Of a stretch of 64,000 nucleotides of DNA, positions 37,501 through 48,627 are shown piece by piece (within the stretch, counting starts at the first letter, position 1; every line of letters starts with the position of its first letter). The position numbers were made by a program, and so were the translations under genes. The notes below the pieces were generated by a model, which was not told the origin of the DNA, ran no database searches, and was given only the letters and a program-made list of their open reading frames with translations. The stretch comes from Fomitopsis serialis. Taxonomy: Eukaryota; Basidiomycota; Agaricomycetes; Polyporales; Fomitopsidaceae. The stretch is taken from contig NW_025955003.1 in NCBI RefSeq assembly GCF_022376445.1, positions 124,001 to 188,000 on the forward strand. The letters are read 5' to 3'.

Positions 37501-37939
37501 TTGAAGCAGACCGTCGAATTGGTCTTTCAGGTGTGTCAGTCATACATTCGTCTTTTCATTTCACTGATACTGTGCTGTAGATACACGTGCGGGCCGCGTC
37601 CGCGTAATATTCTCACTCCCAGAGAAGATACTGCGTCAATGGTTCCCACCAGGGACTGCGCCACAGTGTCCGCGTCACCTCGTCTACGTCGAATGGTTCT
37701 CCAAGTTCGCGGCCGCTCCCGACAGTCATCATCACATGTACAAGATCAAAGCTTTGACGGGGCCTGAGAGGATAGCATCGGTAGTGCCACTTGCAATGCT
37801 CGAACGGAGTGTCCATTTACATCCGAAGTGGGGCGGTCCAGTACCTGTGCATTGGACGAGTGAGAATGTTCTCGATAACTGTAAGACTTATTATCTGAAT
37901 CAATACAAGAGCCCGCACGACTTTTATAATCTATACTAG
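34575..37939 (+). mobile_element. Plavaka-type DNA transposase, apparently intact
   Basis: Four exons, 34575..35423, 35478..35768, 35823..37530 and 37581..37939, give 1068 aa with no stop or frameshift. Residues about 3-30 form a C2H2 zinc finger (YRCNGCTSTFARHGTYIQHL). A long acidic, disordered linker follows. The Plavaka core is then recognisable: ARHYADGDHTLRLYHDL, TGEWWWATQKI, VMPIIISSDKTQLTTF, KSAYPVYLTIGNLPKEIRRK, TGDCPICKCPHDELGDYPC (a Cys/His cluster), FRSITPDILHQLHQGVIKHV, and GTTDNYNTEATERLHIDF near the end of the core. Plavaka is a CACTA-related cut-and-paste family expanded in Agaricomycetes. I could not find convincing CACTA-type terminal repeats or a target duplication, so element ends are not given. 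The annotated span is only the gene. Confidence 0.85.
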
Positions 37940-38139
37940 TACCACAATACTACTCATTCGCGCATTATTCTGAGACCACTGTCTGCGAGCTTGTGAATGC
38001 AATTAAATACGGACTAATTACAGAGCTTCCAGGTATTATCACGAATAATCGTATGTTCACGTCAATTCTCGGGAGAGCTTTTTCCTGATGCGCCTCATAC
38101 GAGCCACTGAAGAATACACCTTCCTGCTCAGATTCAACC

Positions 38140-39198
38140 ATGTCTCAGCCCAGCGATAATGATACACGCACAGTACGTATACAGCATTGACACAGTAACT
38201 CTACGACTAAAATAACACGTCTACTTCCACTGACAGGTGCCCGGACGGCCTTCACAATCCCGTAGTATGAGATCGTCGCCTCAGGCTGTCTCGACGGGGA
38301 CGGGTTCTCGGCTCAGAGAAGACCGTACTACTGCGCAGAATCTTGAATCCGGACTATTATCACCACCGCTCACTGCTTCACTGATTCCGGCAGCAGCCCC
38401 CGAATTAAACGCGGGATCATTGGGAGACTACTTCGGGCAACTCATCCACGACCAGTATCCCAACCTCAAGGTTGAAGATAATTTCAGTAAATTCACAATG
38501 TTGGCGAACGGTGGCTACCCGGGAGGTCGCAACGACAGCCAAGGCCAGGTCGACGCATGGCTGTCATCTAACTTGCAGGATGAGATCCAAGAATTGGGTT
38601 GCTCGGAAGAAGAAGCACGTGAGACAATTGAAGAGAGTCTCCATTCGTGGTTCAGTCAATCGGCAGATGTTGTCACCGGGGTAAGTGGTCCAGATATCAG
38701 AGCATTCGAAGGCTCGAACTCCTGATACGAAACGTTCTCCAGATGAAACCTCAACAAATGGAGACAGACCCAGGATCTGGTATTGTGGTCAAAACGATAC
38801 CGGATACGGATTACTTCATCCGACAATGGCGAGGGAATCCAGAACATCACGAAGTCTGTTTCGACTACCTGACTCAAGACGAATCCGGACAGCGGCGTGC
38901 GATAAATTGCCCAGCGGTGTATGAGCTCTGGCTTGCTCCAAACGCCGCCGCAGCATCGCCCGGTCAGCTGCTTCCGTCACTGGAGCAGAGTATAATCGAG
39001 TTGCAGGGAGAATCGATTCAAATTCGGCCGGGTGAGGAGAAATGGGTCCTGAAGGAAGGCATGTCCTATCAAGTTCGGACCCGCCTCCATCCTGACATCC
39101 CCACGGACATTGGACCATTTCAAGTTGTCGCCAACTTCACTGCTACGAACTTTTTTTCGCGAAGAGAAAACGTGCAATACTCTGGCCCACAGATTTAG
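38140..39198 (+). CDS. unknown agaricomycete protein X2, paralogue of X1
   Basis: Three exons, 38140..38172, 38237..38680 and 38743..39198, all phase 0, give 310 aa. Exon 2 carries an N-terminal disordered Ser/Arg segment and a helical block (YFGQLIHDQYPNLKVEDNF, then MLANGGYPGG, then VDAWLSSNL). Exon 3 carries a beta-rich block (DTDYFIRQWRGNPEHHEVCF, then IQIRPGEEKWVLKEGMSY, VANFTATNFF). No signal peptide, membrane segment or known domain is seen. X1 on the other side of the transposase has the same domain order and intron position. It starts 200 bp after the transposase stop, in the same direction, and might be cargo of the element or simply a neighbour. Confidence 0.65.
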
Positions 39199-40706
39199 CT
39201 CTCTGAGTTTGTCGATGCGAATTAGTCCTGGTTGTATTGCCCCCAGATTGTTACTCACCGTAGTCACGTATACATCAATGCAGTGGCTCGAATCACAATG
39301 ATCGCTGCAAGTTCACAGCCTGGTGACCGGCAGCTGAGTAGTTGAGTATCCACAGCATATAGATGAGTAGCATTGTGCCGCATACACACAACATCAGGGG
39401 GCGGACAAGGTAAATATTAAGTCGGCAGCAACTCGTGATTACCGAATGTACCAATGCCTCGTAAAGCTCGTTGACCTTGAAAAAGGTTAGTGTGCCATCG
39501 ATCCTGCTCCTCAAGAACGCAACAAACGAATGCAATCGTACACACTCAGGATATTTACCATCATCTCGCCTTCTTCTCCTCACCAGCAGCTTCCTGGACT
39601 TGCGCAGAGTTCTGATCGCAAGTAAATGAACGGTACAGTGGATAGGTAGCTACTCACTGAGGATCGCCAGTATCATGACAACCGTATGGACTTCCCGGGG
39701 ACGAATACAATGGGTCCGCTGACACATGCATCCCCTTCCCATTCGAGAATTCTTACCTGTGATGCGACTATGCGCAGCGGGCGCAACAGATGACATCCAA
39801 CACTACCGGATTGAGTCATCGATGCGGTCGCTCGCTCCGCGGAGGAGGAAGCGAGCCACCAGGATCGACGGCAACTGGATGAACCCATTGTCAGGTCGCG
39901 GCATGCCGTCGTTGAAGCTGAAGGCCAGCTACGCCGCTGAAAGCGCCCTACAAATGACTTGAGTCAGTGCCATTGACAAGATGCAGTAGATAATATGAGT
40001 ACGGCATGATCTCTAGATATGAGGACCTGTGAAAATCAGGCGCATTGCGACGGGTGTTACTTCGATACCAGTGGATAGATATAGCACAGGGAACGTCGGA
40101 GTCCTAAGGTAAGTGCCCTAGCCACTAGTCACATCAATGCAGTTGCGGAACCGTATACACTGATGAGGAGTACTTGTAAGTAGCAAACGATGCTTCCGGG
40201 CCACACAGTACTTACCTCGCGAAAAAGGGCCGGGGCGGGCTTGATTCCCGACTCTGATGGACCTCCCTAGGCAATGCTGGGATGGTCGTCAGAATCCCAA
40301 TTTTATCTGTTGGTGCTGCAACCGTATTAGTAATATCGCCGGAGCGGTTCAATGCACTGTACTTTCCTAGGCTATTCACTTACTTGTTATACAGTTGTAG
40401 TTCTGTCTGTGTCGCTGGTATCATGACGGTCGCGATCGCTTCTAGGGGCGCACATATAACCCTACCATCAGTGGGGCTATTACTACTTCCGCAGCTCTTC
40501 CGTAGTCCCGCATGTTCTTACGGGCACATAACACACCCGGACCAGACATTTGAATAGAGAAACTTTCAATTTGCCGCAGATACAGCAGACAACATCTGCG
40601 AATCAATAAAGTAACATGAGCCGTTTCGGCGCCCCTGCTGGGACTTGATAAAGGTCAATACGGACGATAGCCAACGAACAAACATGATGTACTTCACCAG
40701 CGCCAA
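39199..40706. other. no supported gene
   Basis: Short frames only. A - strand stretch (about 39860-39810) reads LPSILVARFLLRG, which resembles the tail of some fungal 7-helix proteins, but the rest of such a protein is not there in order. AT-rich, weakly structured sequence lies toward 40600. Confidence 0.35.
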
Positions 40707-41214
40707 CTACACTGCCCTCCTCATTGCCAGCAGTTTCTTCTCCATCCTCGATATCCTCGCCTCGTTCCCCTTCACCCGCGCGTCCATCTCCTGCTCGACG
40801 CTCCGCACGCCCTGCATCGCCGCATGTAGCTTCTCCTTTGCCCGGCGCATCTCTCCCTCGGGCACCGACCCCGACCCCGACCCCAAGCCCAGCGTGCGCC
40901 GAACGCGGTCGACGTGCGTCTGGAGGTCAGACACTTTCGCCGCGAGGTCGTCCGCGGGATCCGGCCTGGCCGAAACTGCGCGAGGCGGTCAGGTCGGTGC
41001 GCCGGGTGGGTGCATAGGAAGGGTGGCGCTCACCGCGGTCTTTTGTCGTTGGCGCGGTCCATGGCGGTTCGACCAGGTCGAGCACGAGGAAGCGCAGGTG
41101 TTTCGGACGTGGCGCTTGGTCTGTATCTGGGTCATCGCGGCGCGGGTGACTGTATGCGGGGGCCTTCCCCTTATCCTTCGCTCCCCAATCCCTAGCGCGA
41201 GCGCTTTGCGACAT
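40707..41214 (-). CDS. small coiled-coil protein, unknown
   Basis: Two exons, 41034..41214 and 40707..40975 (58 nt intron, GTGAGC...GCGCAG, phase 1), give 149 aa. The N-terminus is basic and Pro-rich (KGKAPAYSHPRRDDPDTDQA). Exon 2 reads DPADDLAAKVSDLQTHVDRV and then MRRAKEKLHAAMQGV...EARISRMEKKLLAMRRA, a heptad-like coiled coil. A Gly/Ser linker (LGLGSGSGS) sits between the helices. No family is recognised. The frame gains sense only after splicing, and the local GC content (codon third positions) is high, which supports coding. It could be a fragment of a longer gene. Confidence 0.5.
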
Positions 41215-41729
41215 CGTCAGAGGGCGGCTCGCTAGGCAGTTAGGGAGGAAGGACTAGGGAACCTGGTATGCAGTCAATTCCCAGAAATCGGTGAGTTTAT
41301 AGGTATGGGTGTCGCGCTCTGGCTGGAGACAGTGGCATGGAAAAAAGGATACGGACGGGCGGATCGTATGGAGAAGGCGACGATCGAGCCGCTGAAGGGT
41401 CCTGGTGGGGTCAAGCAGACATCAACAATCCGGATTCAGGTCTAGGTGGAGATCGGGGTGCTGATGATAATTACGTGTGCCTCGCGCTCGAACGGAGAGT
41501 AACCCCGATACCTTGGTGGGTCCGGCGCGAGGCGTTTCGACTATGCAGTGTCGTTACGAAACAGGACCTTCTCACTCGGATCCGAGACCTACGAACGCCA
41601 ATGGGTGGTCAGCAAACGATGACGCGACGGCAATGAAGACTAGTAAGATGCTCTATTATGTATCCTCCAGCAAAGCAGCGAAATCGTGGCTTACCATGAT
41701 GCAAACGTCACATAATCATGTCAGTCAGT

Positions 41730-42852
41730 TACGGTTGCCCGATAGTCCGAGGCCAGGAGTTTTGCACGACGCGCCTCAGCCACATCACCTCGGTCGTCTT
41801 CGCCAGCTCCATATCCTCAACAACTCACTCGCTTACCCTGCGGTCATAGCAGTGCGCTTGCTGCACTACACGCACCTGGAACAGTGAAATAGAGGGATTG
41901 GTAAGTTCCAATCGGCCCTCAAATTGCCTCAAAGCTTGACGAGCCCGGGAAGTGGTAAGCGCCCAACGGCGCCGCGACTCGCTCGGATTCGAGGTCTGGA
42001 GGACACGACTAGGGTGCATGGCTGGTTGATACAAGTACATGAGATGTCGAACAGGTATGCAGATTATCATGGGATGCTATGACAGTCGGTATTGAGCGTC
42101 CGACAGGCCCAGTAGAAATACTGTAAGGCTTCCTGAGGCTCTCGGTGTAGGCATTTGGCATGCTCACTATGTCTGGTGGTGGGCTGATGTACACATAAGT
42201 AGATGTATGGTTCCAGACACAAGATATATATTTCGGTTCCGTGAACGTACACGAAGGCCTGCAGCACAGTACTACTGCTAACAAAGGTCCACTACCACCC
42301 ACTTGTCACAGCCATGACGCGTGAATAGGCGTTGAAATGCCATTGGGCCTCCCCTACCCTCGTCGTGCTTAGTATGACGGTGGACGTGACTTCGCAGACA
42401 AATTACTTGCCTTGCAATGCTGTTCGAGTCGACATGGGATGTTCTGACTCGTTCGAGCCGTACGCGTAGCGGACACAGTGGGCATGAATAGCTCACCATA
42501 CAATATTTCCTCTGCACATGAAAGCACCTCTCTTATCCTACCCTGAGTCTATCCAGAAAAGGAGGTGGAGGTATCCTCCAGACTTGTGCATTCCAGTTCG
42601 ATCGCGGCGCCGTTGGGCGCTTACCACTTCCCGGGCTCGTCAAGCTTTGAGGCAATTTGAGGGCCGATTGGAACTTACCAATCCCTCTATTTCACTGTTC
42701 CAGGTGCGTGTAGTGCAGCAAGCGCACTGCTATGACCGCAGGGTAAGCGTAGAGTGAGTTGTTGAGGATATGGAGCTGGCGAAGACGACCGAGGTGATGT
42801 GGCTGAGGCGCGTCGTGCAAAATGCCCGGCCTCGGACTATCGGGCAACCGTA
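41730..42852. mobile_element. non-autonomous element with ~275 bp inverted repeats
   Basis: The left arm (41730 to about 42003) and right arm (about 42565-42852) are near-identical reverse complements. Both outer ends read TACGGTTGCCCGATAGTCCG inward. GTCAGT occurs immediately outside both ends (41724-41729 and 42853-42858), a 6 bp candidate target duplication. The interior, about 560 bp, has no transposase frame. Long arms, short interior and flanking duplication fit a foldback or MITE-like DNA transposon mobilised in trans. I cannot assign the superfamily. It lies in the intergenic space between the coiled-coil gene and the Old Yellow Enzyme gene. Confidence 0.8.
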
Positions 42853-42858
42853 GTCAGT

Positions 42859-43650
42859 TCAAGTTCCAGTCATTCGGGGTGCTTCAACAACTCATCCGGG
42901 AGACATCAGCTTGCATACTGACATAGAGTTTGATACGTCTCTCCTGGTGTCCTTCGCAAGGAGTTTCGAGTCTCATTCGTGGTCCGGTAAGCGCGCCGAT
43001 GCGGCTCATGACTCGCTTGCGAACGCACAATTCTGTGCGGGCCTCTGTGTAACGGCTATGGACAGAGCGAGAGCGTTTCTGCGTCGCACAAACACAGCGT
43101 GGTACGCGGAAAGAGAGGTTGTAAGTAGAAGTCTAGGAGTCTCGTAACACGACCATGCACGTGTCGTAGAAGATGTCAAGATGAGCCTGGGTGGACCAGG
43201 ACGGTGGCTACCAGAAGAGGAAGCGTGAGGTAGTGTGACGTAAGCAGCAGACATGGTGTGTGCGGGTGAAGAGTTCCGCCGCATCCGCCACATGGATGAG
43301 ACTTGAGGATGTCGTCCCGACTCTCTCGGACTCGCTCACTGAACTGTACAGGGTTCGAGGCCACCGCCCTGGGAGCCTATCTCTAACATCTATGTCTCTC
43401 GTGGAACGCCAGACTCGGAAGGATAACTTATTGCCTGTTTTCCATCCGGAGCACGCCAGACTTGCCTCAAAGTAGACCCTCAGTGCTGTGATTTTTCTTT
43501 GCTGAGTAACGACGGCCCTACGTTGCTGACTTATCCAGAACCTTCGGCTCTACTGGACATCGATTCTGCCAATCGACGAACATGAGTAACCAAGCGGCAC
43601 TCTTGCTTCCCGGCTCCGGCTCATCCAGCATATCCTTGGCTCAACAAATC
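42859..43650. other. no supported gene
   Basis: Only short frames on either strand; nothing with a recognisable domain. The distal part is the upstream region of the Old Yellow Enzyme gene. Confidence 0.4.
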
Positions 43651-43662
43651 TGCAACGCTCTC

Positions 43663-43670
43663 TATAAAAG
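43663..43670 (+). promoter_or_regulatory. TATA box of the Old Yellow Enzyme gene
   Basis: TATAAAAG lies 59 bp before the ATG at 43722. A short C/T-rich leader (CATCCCATTTTCCCTCTCGCC) lies between them, as expected for a basidiomycete TATA promoter. Confidence 0.65.
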
Positions 43671-43721
43671 CAGGGCTATCCAGGCGATGTCTTCCCCACA
43701 CATCCCATTTTCCCTCTCGCC

Positions 43722-45102
43722 ATGGCCCACAACAACAACTACATCAACGCCCCTGCGCCTAACGTCCCTTACTTTGCTCCCGCCCAGTATCCTCCGGCGG
43801 GCACTGCGCTCGACCCGCAGCCCGATGGCAAGCCCATCCCGGCGCTCTTCAAGCCTCTCAAGATCCGCGGCGTCGAGTTCCAGAACCGCATCTTCCTCTC
43901 CCCGCTCTGCCAGTACTCGTCAGAGAACGGCAAGGTGACGCCATGGCAGTTCGCCCACCGTGAGTGTCCCTTATCGCGCACCGTAGGCCCAGAAGCGCCG
44001 TCCTGACCACCCCCCTTCCCTTCCCAGTCGGCGGCATCTTCACACGCGGGCCCGGCCTCACCATCGTCGAAGCGACCGCCGTCGTGCCCGAGGGCCGCAT
44101 CACGCCCCAGGACGCGGGCATCTGGACCGACGAGCAGGCGGAGGCCTGGCGGGAGGTCGTCCAGTTCGCGCACGCGCAGAACCAGAAGATCGGCATCCAG
44201 CTCGCGCACGCGGGCCGCAAGGCGTCCACCGTCGCGCCCTGGATCCACAGCGGCCTCTCCGCGCCCGTCAGCGACGGCGGCTGGCCGGACGACGTCTGGG
44301 GCCCGTCCGCGATCCCGTTCAGCGACCAGTTCCCGGAGCCGAAGGAGCTCACGCGCGCGGGCATCAAGCGCGTCGTGGACGCGTTTGTGGAGGCGGCGAA
44401 GAGGAGCTTGAGGGCGGGCTTCGACGTGATCGAGATCCACTCGGCGCACGGGTACCTGCTCAGTGAGTTTCTGGCCCCGGTCGCGAACCACCGCACAGAC
44501 GAGTACGGAGGAAGCTTCGAGAACCGCGTCCGGTTGCTCCTGGAGATCGTCGACGCCGTCCGCGCGACGATCCCGCCAACGACGCCTCTCTTCGTTCGGT
44601 ACGTCTCCCCGCCTCGTCCTGGGTTTGATCCGTCACTCACATGCATCACAGCGTCTCCGCCACCGACTGGCTCGACGACTCGCACCCCAACGAGCGCTGG
44701 AGCCACGAAGACACCGTCCGGCTCGCGGGGATCCTCCCCGCGCACGGCGTCGACCTCCTCGACGTCTCCTCCGGGGGCATCCACCCCGCGCAGAAGTTCC
44801 AGCTCGCGCCGGAGCTGCAGCACAAGCTCCTGCAGGTGCCGTTCTCCGCGGCGGTGAAGAAGGCGCACGGGGAGAAGCTCCTGGTCGGTGCGGTGGGCAC
44901 GATCAACACGGGCGCACTCGCGCAGGGCGTGCTCGATGAGGGCGCGGCGGACGTCATCTTCGTCGGGCGCCAGTTCCAGAAGAACCCCGGCACGGTGTGG
45001 GCGTTCGCGGACGACCTCGGCGTGACGGTCACGCAGTCGCACCAGATCGAGTGGGGCTTCGCGGGCAGGGGAGGCGTCGCGAGGCAGGCGAAGAGTGAGT
45101 GA
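43722..45102 (+). CDS. NADH:flavin oxidoreductase, Old Yellow Enzyme (YqjM-like)
   Basis: Exons 43722..43959, 44028..44598 and 44652..45102 give 419 aa, one FMN-binding TIM barrel. The family reduces activated C=C bonds of enals, enones, nitro compounds and similar substrates using NAD(P)H. Visible motifs: SPLCQYSS with Cys about 63 and Tyr about 65 (the Cys/Tyr pair of the YqjM-type class), IGIQLAHAGRKA, IEIHSAHGYLLSEFLAP (the substrate-binding His pair), NHRTDEYGGSFENR, and VGAVGTINTG and FVGRQFQKNP at the phosphate-binding end. There is no signal peptide, so it is probably cytosolic; the first about 40 residues are a Pro-rich extension. GC content and C/G-ending codons are higher than in the F-box genes. 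It is outside the duplicated modules and shows no link to them. Confidence 0.93.
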
Positions 45103-46268
45103 GCTCTCGGGGCGGGCTTGTGCGGTTGGGTTAGGTTAGACTGAGACTTTGCAGGTCGTTTGTAGCCGTATGTAGATCTCGTAATGGCAGGGTTTAGTGG
45201 TTTCCTGTAAACCAGGATGGAGGCATTCCAGTCTTGAGCGTGAGGCCTTGAGGCCTCAGGTATGTCACGCACGATGCGTATTCCTTCTGCGGGGAGTAAC
45301 TGCATTCTGTTAGTTCGATGATCCATTGAATGTTCACAGGAGCTTTAACTGAAACGGTGGGCGGTGCCGGTGAGCAACCTCCGAGTTCGCGCAGAAGTCC
45401 CGCAGATGAATTTATGGTCTCATCGGTCGAGAAACTCGTTTGAAGAAGTTAGCTCCCTCAACTCATCCCCACGCGCGAGTACGCGAAATTTGCGACCATG
45501 GCTGCGCCTCCCAAGGAGGCCGCTCCGGCGCTGTCGATGTGCGTCCATCGTGAAGCCAACGAACTCGCCTCAGTGACGCTGTTCTGCACGCGTGGGTACG
45601 ACGGCCCATTCACCATTCTTTCCCTCCTCCAACTCCGCATAATATGCATCCTCCTCCGCATATGCATTTGTCCAGAAAGGGACATCGCATACCGTACGGT
45701 CAAATATGTGCGTTTCCCATGTCTATTTCCAGTACTGTATACGAGACATCAGAACGTCTTCAGGTGTGTGGCGTTTAATCCGGATAGCTGTCACTGTGGA
45801 CGTTATCGCCGTGCTCTGACGTGGGCACATCGACGGCGAAACTAGGGGCCTGGTCCGTAACGAAATACACAGCGAGCTGGCAGTTGTCGCGTCCATGTGA
45901 GTAGGAGCTATTCAGATCGTGGCCAGAGCTCACAGTTACTCTCAGAACAGCGGATTAAAGACATACCAGATGTTAGAGCGCGTCCGGATGCGGCAGCAAC
46001 AGCCAGAATAATCGTAAAGTCGCACTGTACCATGATCAATGACAGTCGTGCCCGGGCCGTTGCATCAGTACGTAAATGCACAGTTCTGTTGCCTTGCGGA
46101 ATTGACAGCCCACATAAATTGGAACTCTCCATGACACCTCTGACTCGACATGATCAGCGTCTGTCCCCCGCAGGCTGCCAGAGCAGCGCCAGTGCCGCGG
46201 TATAACTGCAGACTCGTTCACGAAGGAGGTCCACATCCCCGAGCGACCCTTCAAACCCCAGAGCCAAG
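45103..46268. other. no supported gene
   Basis: 3' region of the Old Yellow Enzyme gene, then the upstream region of SSP3. A frame at 45498-45845 (+) has no domain and is not called. Confidence 0.4.
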
Positions 46269-46523
46269 ATGCAACTGCTCCGCCTCGTTGCCAGCCTCCT
46301 CGTCATCGCCGCATTCACCGCGACGGCGGCGAATGCAAACCCTGTGCCTGGTGAGTTCTGCACACGTACCGCTCATCCTCCGAGTCCGTGCTCACATTTC
46401 GATAATGTAGACCCCGAAGACGGCGAGTGTGATCGTTTGCCAATACTGACGGGGAGACTAATCGTTACGAATCGGCCGACAGAGGAATGCTGTTGCCTGC
46501 CAACTGGCTGTGGGATACCGTGA
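46269..46523 (+). CDS. small secreted Cys-rich protein (SSP3)
   Basis: Exons 46269..46350 and 46411..46523 (60 nt intron GTGAGT...AATGTAG, phase 1) give 64 aa. The signal peptide (MQLLRLVASLLVIAAFTATA) is followed by a mature part of about 41 residues with five Cys, including a CCC run (TEECCCLPTGCGIP). The odd number leaves one Cys unpaired or for dimerisation. It is the only copy of three in which signal peptide and Cys-rich exon are in phase. In every module the gene is convergent with the B-family F-box gene. The function is unknown; such proteins are often apoplastic effectors or hydrophobin-like surface peptides, but no known family pattern fits. Confidence 0.6.
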   Translation: MQLLRLVASLLVIAAFTATAANANPVPGEFCTRTAHPPSPCSHFDNVDPEDGECDRLPILTGRLIVTNRPTEECCCLPTGCGIP

Positions 46524-46879
46524 CCTTCACCGACATGGGGGATGTTCTAGTGACTCGTCGTCGACGTTGTAATGCAATCAACGTTGTGAGATCTATGTGC
46601 GCCTCGTCAGTAAGAGGTGGTAGAGGGCGGTAGATCCTTACAGTCGATCGGACAAAACATCTGTCGCACGCCGTGACTCCGCATGCTGTCTCAGTACTTA
46701 GGGTCAACGCACCTGGCAAATAGCACTCCTGGTGAAACAGCACTTGTCCGCAGCCGCTATCCAGTTGCTCACAGGGTACCAGGACTTATGTTCCCCTCGC
46801 GCGGCTTGTATGGTAGCCACTGTTGAGATCTTGAGATCTGAGACTTCGTATCGCACCGCCATATCCGCTGTAGGCGGAA

Positions 46880-47100
46880 CGTCATCGAAACGGCGGGACT
46901 GTTATGGAGCACAGCGCTCGAGGCACGTAAGGCAATTGTACCTGTCCAGGCTTCCGGGTCTCAGAAAATCGACAGGCATCTATCGAGTCCGCCGATGACA
47001 GACATAATTGACCCAGTTGTGACAAAGGGTAGTTCGTGGACGTGTCCCATCTACGGATTCCAATTTGCAGCCTCACAACGCCGCGACATATCTAGCAGTG
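46880..47100. repeat. segmental duplication downstream of B3 (D3)
   Basis: Inverted match to parts of 10820-11000 and 16370-16530. It contains the words CCAGGCTTCCGGGTCTCAGAAA and ACGCCGCGACATATCTAGCAG. It shows that B3 lies in the same module as B1 and B2, in reverse. Confidence 0.6.
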
Positions 47101-48627
47101 CTACTATAACTGAGCGCTTCGTGAGTCATTCCTGTCGGTCGGAGCAAACTTGAAGGAGGAGTCTCGAGAACCATGAAGCGCAAACGGCTAGCAGTGAAAA
47201 GGTGAGACTCATCTGCATAATGAATAACGCAAAGCAACTTCTCGCTTACGTCTGGTACTCTATCTGTACGTGTCCAGGGGGCGACGCGCTTGACAATACC
47301 GCGGTCATCCCACGGCTGGAGCAACCTCCGAAACGAGGCCTCGAACGTCCGACAGACATCCTCGACCCGAGCCAAGTACCTACACCGCAAATTCCGCATG
47401 ACCATCGTCACGTTGACACCCTTCAGCGCGTTGAAGTGAGGCTGGCTCATGGTCTCGTGCAGGGCCGCTAATTCGATGCCTCGTCTGACAGATCCAAAGA
47501 GGGGGCCCCAGGCAACCCAAATCTTGATCTCGAGGTACTCGAGCTGGTGGCTTCGGACAGTGGAGAGAACGTCGTGTAACAGCTTGGCTATTTGAGGCAT
47601 GTTACGCTCCTGATCTTCTACAAAGAGGTTAACATCTTCGATTCGGATGTTCAAGGATCGCAAGGCGGTATTCTGCACTAGATCGCAATGGGTGTCTGCA
47701 TGGTGCATGCGCGTGCGGCGAAGTCGAATGAGCAAGGAAGAGGGAGTCTTAACAGTGAGACTGTAATCGAGGTAAGGAAGACCCTGCCGTTTTGAGGAGT
47801 GCGATGACGCTTTGCCGCGGGCACGCTGCATTCCAGATTGCCAGATCCTCGAAAGAGGTGCAGAGGCCTGACTGGGTTATCCAATCGATGAAATCGGGTT
47901 GTAGGGGCTTATTGATACGAAGATCGACATGAAGATAGCGCAGGCGTATGCCAGATGGTGAGCGAAAGACAGGGCCGGCAGTGTGAAGTGGAGTGATTGG
48001 AATTTTGTGCAATGTGAGTGATGTAAGCAGGGGAAAGGAATGTATGATCCGCTGAAGCTGTGGGAGGCTCAGCTCACACTCAGACAGTTCCAGTGACTCG
48101 ACGGACGAGAACCGCGATAGGGCAGGGAAAAATGACATGTGCACGTAACCACACAGTCTTAAGACTGTAAGAAGCTGCACTCTGGGCATTGCACAGCCAA
48201 GGGCAAGGGGGAGTGCATGAATAAAGCGATGATGGTTGAGGACAAAGGGGTACCCATCCGCGACATGCAGCCCGCGCGTGGTTGCGAGCCACTGCTGGAC
48301 ACGCGGAAAAGCCCAGCACTTCTTGAACAATTTGTCAAAGCGTTTGCGTGTCGGGATAAAGATGTAGTAGTAGAGGTTGTGCATGGCTCGAGGGTACCAT
48401 GCTGCGCAGATTCGCGCCGCCACTGCAAGCAACTTCTGGGTGTCCATTTCATCGATGATGTTCTCGAAGACCTCGAGCGGGAAGCGAGCAGCTTCGGTGG
48501 TCAATAGAAAGCTGCTCTGCACAGGCCTTCTCGAGTCGTCGTCGCTCCCGGGTCGTATGTCGGCACCCGATTTGTCGTCGTAAGTCTCCCCATCTGCACC
48601 CCGTTGCGCGACTTGTACGGGTGGCAT
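47073..48627 (-). CDS. F-box protein, family B copy 3 (B3)
   Basis: Exons 47754..48627 and 47073..47695 (59 nt intron, phase 1, acceptor ATGCAG) give about 498 aa. The F-box is at about residues 46-88 (FPLEVFENIIDEMDTQ...AARICAAWYPRAMHNLYYY), followed by the Leu-rich body (FSSVESLELSECELSLPQLQRII). Exon 2 carries STVRSHQLEYLEI and LHETMSQPHFNALKGV. After PWDDRGIVKR the frame continues about 60 residues beyond the stop used by B1, through sequence that is 3' flank in B1; the original stop has been lost. The F-box and body are intact, so it may function. The C-terminal extension is probably recent. Confidence 0.7.

Noticed and set aside
38140..39198. X2 as part of the Plavaka reading frame
   Set aside because: The transposase has its own stop at 37939, and X2 has a separate ATG exon, its own introns and a paralogue (X1) far from any transposase start.
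39293..39888. Possible 7-helix (DUF6533-like) protein on the - strand
   Set aside because: Two suggestive fragments (LVARFLLRG and DGTLTFFK) occur in the wrong order for that family and are not joined by usable frames.
43769..45042. - strand frames of 240 and 394 aa over the Old Yellow Enzyme gene
   Set aside because: Antisense shadows caused by high GC at third codon positions.
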